NCBI GenBank assembly: GCA_016124855.1
Contig: WGMX01000020.1
Location: 248,001-312,000 of the forward strand
From: Anaerolineaceae bacterium
GTDB lineage: Bacteria > Chloroflexota > Anaerolineae > Aggregatilineales > Phototrophicaceae
Direction of reading: 5' to 3'
Length of the DNA: 64,000 nucleotides
The translations under genes and the position numbers were made by a program. Below are positions 43,201 to 50,699 of the stretch, one piece after another (positions within the stretch are counted from its first letter, which is position 1; every line of letters begins with the position of its first letter). Below the pieces are notes generated by a model. It searched no databases. It worked only from the letters and a program-made list of their open reading frames with translations, and was not told the DNA's origin.

Positions 43201-44239
43201 CGGCGCAGCCTACTACACCTATGCCCAAAACGCGTCGATTACCTTCAAAGTTACCGGCACCGCCTTCTCGATCTATCGAGTGTTAGGTCCCGGCGCTGGC
43301 ACATTCAGTATCTCGGTTGATGGTTCTCCACAAAGTTACCCGAATAGTTATACGTCAACCCTGTGGCAGCAGCCAATTGAATTTAGCGGTTTGACCAACA
43401 CGACACACGATGTGGTTATCACAAAAACCTTGTCCTCAGCAGACTACATCTACTTTGACGCGGTTCGTGTGATTGACCCAACCGCAACCTTGACTGCTGG
43501 ACAGTATCAGAACACTTACGCCGGCCTGCATTTTAATGGCAATTGGAGCGTGAGTGGTGCATCAACCGTAACAAGTACACCTACCAACACTCTGACCTTC
43601 AAGTTCACCGGAAATGGTTTCGGCTTCATCACATTGAACCCCAACACCAATGGAACAATGACGGTGAGCTGCATCATTTCGGGTGGTTCAAATGTCTGCG
43701 CCAATCCGTCATCAACGCCGGTGAATGGAGGTTACGCCTTCTACAATCTCAAGCAGGGTACTTACGATGTGACGATAACCTATACAGGTTCAGGTGGCTT
43801 GTACATAGATCGTGTCTTCGTCCTTGATACACCCACGACCGTCCTGCAACCGGGAACCTATGAAGACACCGACCCCGGTATCGTCTACAGTCCCAGCGAT
43901 TTGTGGACGACGTTGAGTGCCTCTGTCTACACCAACGGTACTACGCACTTCACGGCACAAAAAGGCGCGGTGATGCAGGTACGCTTCAATGGTAATTCGA
44001 TCACCTTGTATGGACTGGCTTACGTGTCTGGAGCCAGCAACATCAACCTATGCGTGTTCTTGACGGATGCAGCGGGCAATCCAACCTCGGTCTGCTCGAA
44101 CTATAGTCAGAATACGTCCGCAACCCTATTTACTGCCCCTGTTGCCTTCTACGGTTTTGGTAATGGGACACATGAGATCGTCGTCGAAAACCGCACTCAG
44201 GGGTTGCAGTTTGCCGTCGATAAGATATTGGTAAACTAA
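34295..44239 (+). CDS. giant secreted protein: subtilase, parallel beta-helix, tandem ~130-residue repeats
   Basis: 3314 residues. A signal peptide (about 1-35, cleaved near SLAQD) precedes a Thr-Pro-rich spacer with PTDIPTE-like units (36-120), a concanavalin-like beta domain (about 128-290), and a TAEATVE spacer (about 315-385). A subtilisin-type S8 protease follows, with Asp538 (AVIDTGFG), His577 (SSHGLL) and Ser877 (NGTSASAAH) as the catalytic triad. Residues about 965-1480 form a right-handed beta-helix (IQNSTFTGYKL, IKGNTFKNNTI), then two cadherin-like units and, from about 1890, at least eleven tandem repeats. No sortase motif, C-terminal helix or other anchor is seen. It may be a surface adhesin or a protease bound to polymers. 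Function inferred from domains. Confidence 0.85.
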   Translation: MRAYTHRFISFAIQCAVMILLALGLSFSTGRSLAQDTPTETPVPTATATVAPTDIPTELPTVVPTDIPTEQPTDAPTQAVTDVPTEASTEQPTAATTDIPTDIPTDLPTGAPTEAVTQAPATPDTPNIFTEDFQDGETTGWLLTSGWTLADEAGNAVLTASTPNEIATLTAVTWPYFTLSFRVRGTIQLTMSSGGSNYQVTVAADGAASLTKDGVLVGQSAGAVPTDATVEPDANWHTVSLLAPGNILAVKVDNFAPISTADPTLAGMGPIMFSTTADNSTGTAFDDLSIQHLDAPPPVPTAVPTLSGVVPIPPPMNVTVEPTVEVTAEATVESTQEATAEATVEVTQEATAEATVEATTEATAEATAEATIEATAEATVEPPALSEAGRAKLPPALADILDAYLAGDMAGAQAAAADYFITVDNQQRISLTIWTADEPSAAKISGEITAAGGIITDAFSIRLQASVTLDGLLALANAPEVTLLEVPPKAVSTSDMQAAAPSGFGSGSEISEGVDTTGAAAWQNAGIKGAGVGIAVIDTGFGASSTTTAPVSAVGDYACLNNSTVLGQLPTLSDSSHGLLMAQVLCDVAPSAKVYMYKAVDATTLKDAVVAATGNASVKVIVIAMDLGASISPGDGTNGGNLYGVTNLYTSLTNARNAGKIVIASAGNNHGRYVALDYTTVTTTVPMTVFGGDIIHASWSDWSGVTQDVTLSISGDITAANYHVSAAPNRVGAPRAVYTVTAGTCAAGCNITLTISGTTSGVVLQLQVAGQGTINKAGISGASPTALAGEIARPADSPDVIAVGAVCNDANLSLNLDSFSSYGPAYGAGGIANPNAGAVQTRDTVKPDLSGPSHVSTLSNRADGFNCNDSAGFNGTSASAAHIAGMVALLVSNTNSSMSAFDSTTTAAFNGVRDYLETHTIDNPSSAVYGVGFDTAYGAGFSVLGSPTYDLSQIVTPANPANQLPVGCTTVLYAGLTNPGTIPDGSLAKPYMSINDAINSANTVNKCVVVLPGEYVGQINTYSATTTPLVISYNSATSFAASPSNLWSVFLPPIFLDASSTMVDGFTIQSAFTLTYASGSGGTTIHTPAFRLRNPVNGGIQNSTFTGYKLPGTITSSVTTATNVQILNNTFSNFVISSSVSGPIVSSESDSAVIKVSGTGSNVSNGAVTGLVTIKGNTFKNNTITATNGTISTWQSSVIGIRFSRADIFNNRFESNSTGALIGVDQWQGSPSTSTNVIGEIRIFGNLFNANLIYGPLIHLFASPNTRFVNNTVINNSMFGHIDGNGDSQPDSDVRYDGYLIYGTIATTNAADISNASGGRQVEIHNNLFYNNGVPRRGVMDNANASLNISCLPINSGAPVRNNWFSPVIGLDNTTTTVAGECDAVGKITGSIDEPLSSASFFGSVIDPIDPYRLRPTDPNTTTLKSGINTGDNQALIDMFGDPAYLSQLDLRGGGRVIIGGNPNPTYTSALNVDIGAYELDTPSAPVANPVTKTIAEDSATSVVFTLAATGGYTQVFSITSQPSEYDTNTANACGGQPLLFTAPKTVTYCPPANFHTQYGSGNSNVPVTIGFSVEDPIFKPGQISNNNITLTITAVDDGPAVAPNLTVLSDYFTPINQQLLPSYQLSPFILNSTGGSVDYPFTYSYVSQTGTDNANLLQSSPTDPTTVQVLQAALTAASTNGGKLILNPVAGQQGYFSFTYRVTDQDGNQATGNATIVILPTLAKEGIYDDASFNFVYNGAGWAPSFVTGAYNNTLHATSTSSESVEFPFTGSTVRFNMRGSTNASSTIKLAFKTNIGGGGVTYQDYATTKGSISSLVCTDSLNNSNPNGSSDVTNYSSTGAAYTIICSGFPTGQVHSIRLTNNLVAAMTLDSAEVSAGVMTAGKSYQETSANITYVNGWSLTTNASMLGGGWAYTNVNDATFTFNIDSTVGRIVFYRATYAASANLYGSMDVFIDGNPTRIANINNSNTSTGYLFGQPYLLTIASPGNHTITVKNVGAKYGDIDQITTLPVAQTLGVGDYQESYPDLTYAGIWTTAANASMFSGAWSYTNDPNATVSFKIDSSVSRIVVYRPTYLAGVYGPMNVYLDGNLTTPIAVINTNSSTFLYKQPFLITIPTQGYHTVTIKNVGSTYSGIDQISLLGATQRLGVGDYQENNVNLTYSGIWSSAANASMFGGAWTYTTDPNASVSFKIDSTVSRVVVYRFTYLAGVYGSMKVYLDSDLVTPVATIDNFNTAGATLYKQPFLISIPVTGNHTITIKNVGSTYSNIDQISLLGDTDYLAPGTYQENDINVTYSSGWTPQSLVTAIGGSRSYTNQDKASVSFKINNTVSRVVIYRTTLTGVYGSMKVYLDTDLNNPIATINHTSATLLSDQPAVINIGTLGNHTITLVNVGSTYSDLDQITLLTSSTRLSAGTTGNTYQETFPDITYTGSWAFQAVSTALGGSRKYTNTNNDTVSFDIDNTVSRVIVYRTTYPGSVYGPMEVRIDGALAPESPINNSNTTSGYLWGQPFTINIASPGNHTVTLKNLGAGYTDLDQITLLPAPVALQANNTYQDTDPNLVYSDAWTTQATSSALGGTRTYTNTNNATVQFKIDSSVGRVVIYRTTYPGSVYGPMEVRIDGVLAPESPINNSNATTGYLWGQPFTLTIGTPGNYTITLKNLGAGYTDVDQIKLLPPASALPIGTYQETDPNFTYSGAWVTQAHASMLQNGWAYTTQNDASVKFDVDSTVARLVIYRTSYVSGVYGTMNVFIDTNPTPIATISNVSAAIMYGQPFLVTLPAGTPSTHTITIKNVGTTYGNIDQIKLLGPTVPLVPGTYQEDDLNLTYTGTWTPAANTAMFGNGWTYTTQNDAAVKFDIDSSVTRMVIYRTSYLSGVYGTMNVFRDSNPTPIATISNVNAALLYRQPFYVDIPSGTQTITIKNVGGTYGNIDQITLFAASTPMSTAGFYEESDQAFNFTGVWTRVQGSGPSGGAAYYTYAQNASITFKVTGTAFSIYRVLGPGAGTFSISVDGSPQSYPNSYTSTLWQQPIEFSGLTNTTHDVVITKTLSSADYIYFDAVRVIDPTATLTAGQYQNTYAGLHFNGNWSVSGASTVTSTPTNTLTFKFTGNGFGFITLNPNTNGTMTVSCIISGGSNVCANPSSTPVNGGYAFYNLKQGTYDVTITYTGSGGLYIDRVFVLDTPTTVLQPGTYEDTDPGIVYSPSDLWTTLSASVYTNGTTHFTAQKGAVMQVRFNGNSITLYGLAYVSGASNINLCVFLTDAAGNPTSVCSNYSQNTSATLFTAPVAFYGFGNGTHEIVVENRTQGLQFAVDKILVN
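39953..44239 (+). repeat. tandem ~400-base repeat units within the giant gene
   Basis: Units begin with YQE-x(3,5)-[LI]-x-Y-x-x-x-W and end IDQI-x-L-L. The first eight start at 39953, 40355, 40748, 41147, 41549, 41948, 42344 and 42740, a period of 393-402 bases; three divergent units follow at about 43126, 43503 and 43857. Units five and six share an almost identical stretch of about 100 bases (near 41700 and 42100), pointing to recent duplication or gene conversion. The domain looks like a beta-sandwich carbohydrate-binding type. Confidence 0.85.
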
Positions 44240-44262
44240 ACCGCACTGCTTCGTGATACTCT

Positions 44263-44295
44263 TTAAGGGCGGACGCATGATCCGCCCTTAATTAT
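44263..44295 (+). terminator. terminator after the giant gene
   Basis: TTAAGGGCGGA (44263-44273) and TCCGCCCTTAA (44281-44291) form a perfect 11-base stem with a 7-base loop, then TTATTT. It is 24 bases after the stop codon and separates the giant gene from the lipoprotein gene. Confidence 0.75.
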
Positions 44296-44316
44296 TTCCC
44301 TCGAATCGAGAACCGC

Positions 44317-44913
44317 ATGAAATTGAAAACTCCCCAAACTGGAATTTTTATTTTGTTGCTCTGTGGCATATTAGCCGCCTGCACGGGAACGCCTGCGGAC
44401 GATGAGCCGCTGCCGACATTGGCACACTTGCCCACGCTTACACCCAACAACAATCCGACTGTAACCGCAGTCCCCGACGCAGGGACAACACCTAACGATA
44501 GTTCGCCCGCAGCGCCCACAGACATCACACCCAATCCCATCGTATTACCGGGTGCGCTGCCTCCAACCATGACCGCTACATCCGTCAATGATCTTGGGCT
44601 GGATACCTTCCCCGACGTCCTAGAAGTAGGCACACAAATCACCTTAAAAGGGACATTGACGACCACTGATACCAACAGTGGTACTGCCATTTTGACCAAT
44701 GATATAGGGCAAACAGTTAATCTGCTCGTTGATCCGTTCACGGCGATGACCGCTAACAATCAACTTGTTCAGATTACAGGTACGGTTGAGAAGCAAGCCG
44801 GGAGTGTGACAAACGCTGTCCGTGTGTCAGAAATCAACATGATCAACGGTTCATCCGCCCTCGCAACGCCCACCGATGTCCCTATTCCGGGAGTGCCAAC
44901 CACGACGCCCTAG
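44317..44913 (+). CDS. lipoprotein with OB-fold-like domain
   Basis: 198 residues. The signal peptide MKLKTPQTGIFILLLCGILA ends in lipobox LAAC with lipidated Cys22. A Thr/Pro/Ala spacer (about 25-90) leads to a beta-rich domain, VGTQITLKGTLTTTDTNSG ... VQITGTVEKQAG, with the strand order of a small OB-fold (as in DUF5666-like or YgiW-like secreted domains). A second Thr-Pro tail ends the protein. Role unknown, perhaps ligand or cation binding at the surface. It lies behind the terminator of the giant gene, so it has its own promoter or depends on readthrough. Confidence 0.75.
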   Translation: MKLKTPQTGIFILLLCGILAACTGTPADDEPLPTLAHLPTLTPNNNPTVTAVPDAGTTPNDSSPAAPTDITPNPIVLPGALPPTMTATSVNDLGLDTFPDVLEVGTQITLKGTLTTTDTNSGTAILTNDIGQTVNLLVDPFTAMTANNQLVQITGTVEKQAGSVTNAVRVSEINMINGSSALATPTDVPIPGVPTTTP

Positions 44914-45178
44914 TCCCTTCCCAAAACCCAATTGAAAGCTGCATCGTCGAAACTGCGCCCTTGTTGTTAAGGGTTGCAGTTTCCTGATGCATACGGCAGA
45001 ATACAATCCAATTTTAAGGCTTATGACAGGGTCTATGCTGCAGGTTAGGCATGAATCGCATTTAATAGAAGGTTCAATCCAACCTGTAGATTGGCCGCAG
45101 TTGAACGCTCAATTCGTCGCTTGAGTAGGCTTTGATCCGCCCTTTGATCTCTTCTCATTTAATAACTGGTAATCCTCT

Positions 45179-46291
45179 ATGAACCGAATTCCCGTCGCTG
45201 AACCTGTCCTAAACGGTAACGAAAAAAAGTATGTTGACGATTGCATTGATACCGGATGGATTTCCGGCAGCGGGAAGTACGTCACCGGACTTGAGGAACA
45301 GTTCGCGGCTTACTGCAACGCGCGTTATGCCATTGCGGTGTTTAATGGTACAGTCGCGCTGCATGTGGCGCTGCTAGGGTTAAAAATAGGCGCGGGTGAT
45401 GAAGTTATCGTCCCCGATTTGACTTATATCGCCTCGGCTAATACCGCTGCCTACTGCGGCGCAACACCCGTGTTAGTCGATATTGATCCCTACACATGGA
45501 CTCTCGATATTGAAGATGTGAAGCGCAAAATTACGCCGCGCACCAAAGCCATTATGCCGGTGCATATTTATGGGCATCCTTCAGAGATGGGGCCATTGGT
45601 GGCACTGGCGAAAGAACACGGCATCGCTATTCTTGAAGATGCCGCCGAAGCGCACGGCGCGGAATATAAAGGTCAGCGTGTCGGGGGTATCGGTGAAGTG
45701 TCGGCATTCAGCTTCTTCGGCAACAAAATTATCACTTCGGGTGAAGGCGGTATCATCACCACCAACGATGAAGCCCTGATGCAGGAAATCCGCATCCTTA
45801 AAGGACAGGGGATGGACCCCAAGCGCCGCTACTGGTTCCCGATTATCGGCTATAACTATCGAATGACCAACGTGCAAGCCGCGATTGCACTGGCACAGCT
45901 TGAGCGCATTGACTGGTTTGTCCAACGCCGCTTGGAAGTGGCACAATGGTACGTCGAGGAACTCAAGGACAGTCCATTTACCTTATCACCGCAGGCTGAG
46001 TGGGCGAAAAATGTCTACTGGCTGTACTGCGTTCTTGTTCCCGAAGGCATTGATCGTGATCGCTTTATGGTCGATATGGACGCGCAAAACATCGAGACGC
46101 GACCCTTCTTCTATCCGATGCACGTTTTGCCCCCTTATCACGACTCTGAAGGGGATGCCAAGTTTCCGGTATCAACGGCCATCGGCGCGCGCGGCGTAAA
46201 CCTCCCGTCATCCGCCAAAATCACCCGCGCTGATGTCAAACGCATCGCTGAATCGATGTTCAAGTCACTTGAGATGCAGCAGGCGAAATAA
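45179..46291 (+). CDS. DegT/DnrJ/EryC1/StrS-family sugar aminotransferase
   Basis: 370 residues, full length. PLP-dependent transaminases of this family convert nucleotide-linked keto-sugars to amino-sugars. Lys183 in SFFGNKIITSGEGG is the Schiff-base Lys. Upstream signatures are intact: FNGTVALHVALLGL, EVIVPDLTYIASANTAAYCG, DIDPYTWTLD and EDAAEAHGA with the PLP-ring Asp. The close PerA/PglE-like motif set suggests a UDP- or GDP-4-keto-6-deoxy-hexose substrate. It is 3 bases from a GNAT gene, which probably acylates the new amine. Start of a glycan cluster. Confidence 0.92.
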   Translation: MNRIPVAEPVLNGNEKKYVDDCIDTGWISGSGKYVTGLEEQFAAYCNARYAIAVFNGTVALHVALLGLKIGAGDEVIVPDLTYIASANTAAYCGATPVLVDIDPYTWTLDIEDVKRKITPRTKAIMPVHIYGHPSEMGPLVALAKEHGIAILEDAAEAHGAEYKGQRVGGIGEVSAFSFFGNKIITSGEGGIITTNDEALMQEIRILKGQGMDPKRRYWFPIIGYNYRMTNVQAAIALAQLERIDWFVQRRLEVAQWYVEELKDSPFTLSPQAEWAKNVYWLYCVLVPEGIDRDRFMVDMDAQNIETRPFFYPMHVLPPYHDSEGDAKFPVSTAIGARGVNLPSSAKITRADVKRIAESMFKSLEMQQAK

Positions 46292-46294
46292 CCC

Positions 46295-46753
46295 GTGAAG
46301 GCGCTGAGTGTACGTCCTCTGACCGCTGTAGATGCGCCCTTGTTCAGCGCCATGCTGCTGGCCCAACCAGCGGACTATATTCAATATTTTCGCCCCTTTG
46401 ACTTTGACGTGGAAACACTCAGGCATATGCTGGCGGCTGCCCGTAACGATGTTTACATGGGCTTTTTTGTGGATGAGGCTTTAGCAGGCTTTTTCATGCT
46501 GCGTGGTTGGGACAGCGGCTACGCGATTCCGGCTTACGGCGTAACCATTGCTCAAAATTTTGCGGGCAAAGGATTAGCCACACTTTCATTGGATACCAGC
46601 AAAACCTTGTGCCGTCTGCGGGATGTTAAACGGTTGATGCTCAAAGTCCATCCTGATAACCTCACAGCCAAACGGCTTTATGAAAAAGCCGGATTTGTCC
46701 AAACGGGCATCGACAGCCACAACGCCAACCTGATTTATCACTTCGATTTTTAG
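46295..46753 (+). CDS. GNAT N-acetyltransferase, probable amino-sugar acyltransferase
   Basis: 152 residues from a GTG, 3 bases after the aminotransferase. The GNAT core is complete: YGVTIAQNFAGKGLATLSLD (acetyl-CoA loop Q/N-x-x-G-K-G-x-A) and LMLKVHPDNLTAKRLYEKAGF (motif B) ending FVQTGID. Size and pattern match PseH/RimI-like enzymes that act on UDP-4-amino sugars. The pairing suggests the substrate is the product of the DegT enzyme. Confidence 0.85.
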   Translation: MKALSVRPLTAVDAPLFSAMLLAQPADYIQYFRPFDFDVETLRHMLAAARNDVYMGFFVDEALAGFFMLRGWDSGYAIPAYGVTIAQNFAGKGLATLSLDTSKTLCRLRDVKRLMLKVHPDNLTAKRLYEKAGFVQTGIDSHNANLIYHFDF

Positions 46754-46764
46754 ACCACATTCGC

Positions 46765-48048
46765 ATGAAAACATGTCTGGTCAACCTCGCTTATCTTGAC
46801 CCTTCGCGCATTGGCGGCGTGGGGCGGATTGCTTACGAGGTCAGCCGTTTATTAGCTGATTACGCCGAAAATTCCAGCGACTTACGGGTAATTTTCGTGG
46901 TCAATTGGCGTTTTGCGGGTGAGTTTTGGGCATGGTTGGATCACTCAGCGATCATTGTTCCCTTTATCACCCGACACGATTTGCGGTTGACACTCTGGCT
47001 TTTGAAGACGGAAGTGGTCGTCAGTCCTTTATTTGGCATCGAGCCCTTCAACCAATCACAAGCGCTGCACGTCGCCGGAATGCCGGATGCCTTAGCACTC
47101 GACCATCCTGAATTATTTTCGGCGGCGGATTTGACCTATCGCCAGTCGGTTTATTTCCATTTAGCGCAGGCGTTTCGGGTGATCACGCTATCACAAGATG
47201 CGCGAGAACGGCTGCTGCATCACACTGATTTGCAGCCGGAACAAATCGCGGTGGTTGCTTTGGGCGCGGATACTCAAGGCGCGGCTGAGGCAGTGCCTGT
47301 GCCAAATTTACCGGTACGTTACCTGTATTATCCAGCAAATGTTTGGCCGCATAAACGGCATGACTTGTTATTCCAGATTATGAGCCATCTGTGGGAACAG
47401 CAGCCCGATATTCAGCTGGTGATGAGCGGGGGCCGCAGCGATCAAGACCGCCAAACATTACGGGATTTAGCTGCCAAATACAATTGCCCATCAGAGCGTA
47501 TCCACGATCTCGGTTATGTGGATGACGCGCAGCTCATCACGCTCTATCAGAAGGCCGAAGCGCTGTTGTTTGTCTCGCAGTATGAAGGCTTTGGGATGCC
47601 GGTGCTGGAGGCCATGCAGCACCAATGCCCGGTCATTTGTGCGCCGCTGGCAGCCATCCCTGAAATGGTTGGGCAGGCAGGCATTTATGTGGATAATGAA
47701 AATCCCCAAGATTGGGTAACCGCCATTATCGAAACATTACCCGAAAAGCGCGATCAACTGATTGCGGCAGGCATAGAACGGGCTAAACAGTTCACTTGGG
47801 CAAAAACCCGCGCAGGTTGGGCGGACGTTCTGGCAAGTGCTGGCATCAGTGCTGGCGACCACTCGTCATCCTCTAACAAAAAGATTGCTACCACAGCCGA
47901 GCATATCCAACCATTACTAGAACAGGTCAGCCGGATTGCAAATTTATCCAGTGGTTCACGCTGGAAACGATTGATTGCTTTACCAAATGTATTGATTCTG
48001 CAACTTCGGCTGTTATGGCAAGCACGGCGTTACCGCTATGGAGACTGA
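46765..48048 (+). CDS. GT4-family glycosyltransferase
   Basis: 427 residues, GT-B fold. The N-terminal acceptor domain opens ARIGGVGRIAYE-like (PSRIGGVGRIAYEVSRLL). The donor domain has YYPANVWPHKRHDLL, then DLGYVDDAQLITLYQKAEAL and the E-x7-E motif in SQYEGFGMPVLEAMQHQCPV, which holds the nucleotide-sugar. Retaining transferase with NDP-sugar donor; sugar and linkage unknown. A C-terminal 60-residue basic helical extension could touch the membrane. It converges on and overlaps the next gene by 13 bases. Confidence 0.88.
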   Translation: MKTCLVNLAYLDPSRIGGVGRIAYEVSRLLADYAENSSDLRVIFVVNWRFAGEFWAWLDHSAIIVPFITRHDLRLTLWLLKTEVVVSPLFGIEPFNQSQALHVAGMPDALALDHPELFSAADLTYRQSVYFHLAQAFRVITLSQDARERLLHHTDLQPEQIAVVALGADTQGAAEAVPVPNLPVRYLYYPANVWPHKRHDLLFQIMSHLWEQQPDIQLVMSGGRSDQDRQTLRDLAAKYNCPSERIHDLGYVDDAQLITLYQKAEALLFVSQYEGFGMPVLEAMQHQCPVICAPLAAIPEMVGQAGIYVDNENPQDWVTAIIETLPEKRDQLIAAGIERAKQFTWAKTRAGWADVLASAGISAGDHSSSSNKKIATTAEHIQPLLEQVSRIANLSSGSRWKRLIALPNVLILQLRLLWQARRYRYGD

Positions 48049-49280
48049 CGCGGTTTGTTGACAGCCGTTTCAAACACCTGTACATATTGATCAGCCACAT
48101 CTGACCATGTTGGACGTGGCTTTTTGCTTTCGATTTCAGCGGCCTGTTTGTAGTGGTCGTAGTTCCCCAACAAGCTATCCACACTTTTGACAATTTCATC
48201 CGGCGAGTAAGCATCAAACCAACGTACAGCAGCATCACGACCTGTTAAAGTTTCGCGCATTACCGGAATATCCGAACACACGACCGGAATACCCAGCGCC
48301 AGTGCTTCCTCAACCGGATAACTCCCGCCACCTTCGGATAAACTGGGCATAATCACGGCACCCGCGCGACCTTGAATCTGGTTGAGATCAGCATCCGACA
48401 CATAGCCGAAAGTGTAGACATCACGCCCGGCGACCAAGCCTAAGCGCTTCATCAGTCCTTGAAGCACATCTTGCCGCCAATAATGATTAGCGCTCAGCGG
48501 GTGATTAGCGCCCATCACATCCACACCCTCACCGACCAATACCAACGGATAGTCTTGTCGTCGCTCAAATCGCGCCCATGCCAGCAGAAGATTTTCATGG
48601 TTTTTGTGGGCGTTGATATTGGCGGGATACAAAAAGTATTTTGAGGGTAAACCTTTCAGTGTTGAGGCGTTTTCAGTTGGCAGTTGCCCGTCAAGCAGGA
48701 TATTGTGATAAACACGATGCACATTATCGAATGGGAGTTGGAAGTGCGTTTTTAGACGTTGGGTTGTGTGGTTGGAGGAGACGATTACCGCCGATGATTT
48801 GGTTAGCCAATCACGGGAGCGTTCATGCTCTAATGCGGTCACACGCCCACCTAAAATCTCTGGATAATCCAGCAGCGTGACATCTTGAAAAGTACAAATA
48901 ATCGGCTTCTGAAATGGGAAAAACGGGACGATGTGAGGCCAGAATACATAAACAGCATCAACATCCTGCTCCAGCGAATGGAATAGCCCCGGCGCGGTCG
49001 TCTGATAGCGCAAGTAACGCGCCCGACTACGAACCGAACGAAACGGATTCGATTCGGCTCGCCAGCTTTCCTTCGCCATCCATCCGCCGGATTGTGCCGG
49101 ATTCAAGCGCATGATTTCAACTTTATCGGTGTTGAAATGCAGATCATCAGCGGCAGCAGCGGGCATGGCTAAACGCACATGACTGATATTGGGATGGGCA
49201 GCAATAGCAGCGGTCAAACGGGAGAGCAGACGCTTGCCACCACCGAGGTTGACATGTGGACACCAGATCAATAAGCGCAT
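48036..49280 (-). CDS. GT4-family glycosyltransferase, paralogue A
   Basis: 414 residues. It starts MRLLIWCPHVNLGGGKRLLS, the glycine-rich acceptor loop of GT-B enzymes. The donor half carries FLYPANINAHKNHENLLLAW, TFGYVSDADLNQI and a modified E-x7-E (SEGGGSYPVEEALALG) with extra Gly. It is collinear with the next gene to the right, with about half the residues conserved at the N-terminus, so the two are recent paralogues separated by 4 bases. It overlaps the convergent GT4 gene by 13 bases at its end. Confidence 0.88.
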   Translation of the reverse strand: MRLLIWCPHVNLGGGKRLLSRLTAAIAAHPNISHVRLAMPAAAADDLHFNTDKVEIMRLNPAQSGGWMAKESWRAESNPFRSVRSRARYLRYQTTAPGLFHSLEQDVDAVYVFWPHIVPFFPFQKPIICTFQDVTLLDYPEILGGRVTALEHERSRDWLTKSSAVIVSSNHTTQRLKTHFQLPFDNVHRVYHNILLDGQLPTENASTLKGLPSKYFLYPANINAHKNHENLLLAWARFERRQDYPLVLVGEGVDVMGANHPLSANHYWRQDVLQGLMKRLGLVAGRDVYTFGYVSDADLNQIQGRAGAVIMPSLSEGGGSYPVEEALALGIPVVCSDIPVMRETLTGRDAAVRWFDAYSPDEIVKSVDSLLGNYDHYKQAAEIESKKPRPTWSDVADQYVQVFETAVNKPRQSP

Positions 49281-49284
49281 CAGA

Positions 49285-50532
49285 TTACTTATGGTCTTTT
49301 ATGGCAGTTTTAAAAACTTCGACATACTGCGCGGCAGTATCCGGCCAATCAGGACGCGGGTCTTTACGTCCGGCTTCGGCAGACTGCTTGAAAACATCAT
49401 AATTGTCGAGCAGTAAATTGATCTTACGCACAATATCTTCCGGCAAATAAGGATCGAACCACAGCACTTCGGCGCTGCGCCCGACCAGCGTTTCGTGCAA
49501 AACCGGAATATCCGAACACAGCACCGGAACGCCCCGCGCCAGAGCTTCCAGAACGGGCAAGCCAAAACCTTCGGTATAGGTGGGCATAATCAAGGCGGTC
49601 GCGTTGTTCATCAAGTGGACTAGGTCATTGTCGCTAACGTAGCCAAAGGTGTATAAGTCGCGTCCTGAAACCAACTCCAAACGGTTTAGCAGACCACGTA
49701 ACGTATCTTCTCGCCAGTGTTTGCCCGGAACAGATTGATTCTCAGGACTTAAAATCTGGATACCTTCACCAACCAAAACCAGCGACAGTTCATTCTTACG
49801 GGCGAAATGCGCCCAAGCGTTCAACAAGGTTTCATGGTTCTTGTGTACGGTGATGTTCGCCGGATAAAACAGGTAACGGGCAGGCAAAGCCGCGACTGCC
49901 GCGCTGGGAGGTGCAGCCACTTGATCTTGTGCGACTTCATCCAAAACGATGTTGTGATACGACAGCAGGTGAAAACGGTCTGATGCTATACCATAATGTT
50001 TTTCAATGCGCCGCGCCGTATTGCGTGACGAGACAACCAAGGTTGTACTCTCATGCAGCCACTTGCCAAGATTGATTTTTTCAGCGGCGACGGCTTTACT
50101 GCCTAAAATTTCGGGATAATCCAGCGAGGTTACATCTTGGAACATGCAGACGCTGGGCTTACTAAAGGCATAAAAGGGGATGCTGTGCGGCCAAAAAATA
50201 TAGACCACATCCATATCTTTTTGCAGGGAATCGAGCAAACCGCGAACAGCGATGCGATCCGGTTGATAATTGAGCCACGTCCGCAGCATACGCAGTTTAC
50301 TGGGCTGGGAACGCCATTTATCTTTATCCAGCCAACCACGACATTGAGACTGGGTCAGCCGGACAACGTCGATTTTATCGGTTGGTTGTGGTAAGACATC
50401 AGCCGCCGTATCCGGTATAGCGAGGCGTACCAGCTCGATTTCAGGATGCTTCGCCAACGCGTTAGTTATCGGAGCCAGCAGCCGCTTTCCACCACCGAGA
50501 TTGACATAGGGACACCAGATCAGTACACGCAT
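49285..50532 (-). CDS. GT4-family glycosyltransferase, paralogue B
   Basis: 415 residues, starting MRVLIWCPYVNLGGGKRLLA. Donor-site motifs are classical: FYPANITVHKNHETLLNAWA, LYTFGYVSDNDLVHL and TEGFGLPVLEALARGVPV. Compared with paralogue A the E-x7-E region is the standard form, so the two may use different donors. It heads a two-gene unit with paralogue A, diverging from the triple-domain transferase at 50700. Confidence 0.9.
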   Translation of the reverse strand: MRVLIWCPYVNLGGGKRLLAPITNALAKHPEIELVRLAIPDTAADVLPQPTDKIDVVRLTQSQCRGWLDKDKWRSQPSKLRMLRTWLNYQPDRIAVRGLLDSLQKDMDVVYIFWPHSIPFYAFSKPSVCMFQDVTSLDYPEILGSKAVAAEKINLGKWLHESTTLVVSSRNTARRIEKHYGIASDRFHLLSYHNIVLDEVAQDQVAAPPSAAVAALPARYLFYPANITVHKNHETLLNAWAHFARKNELSLVLVGEGIQILSPENQSVPGKHWREDTLRGLLNRLELVSGRDLYTFGYVSDNDLVHLMNNATALIMPTYTEGFGLPVLEALARGVPVLCSDIPVLHETLVGRSAEVLWFDPYLPEDIVRKINLLLDNYDVFKQSAEAGRKDPRPDWPDTAAQYVEVFKTAIKDHK

Positions 50533-50699
50533 TCAATTCCCACAGTTCGTGAGTTCGTTAAAGAGGCTGATTATAAATGACACCGCATATCTTGAATAGG
50601 CGGCAGCAGTCGGGCGGCTTTCGGTATCTGGATGCAGTATGCCTTTTCATGTAAAATCGCCTTTTTCAAAGTCTAAATCAAAGAACGAACCCACAGCCT

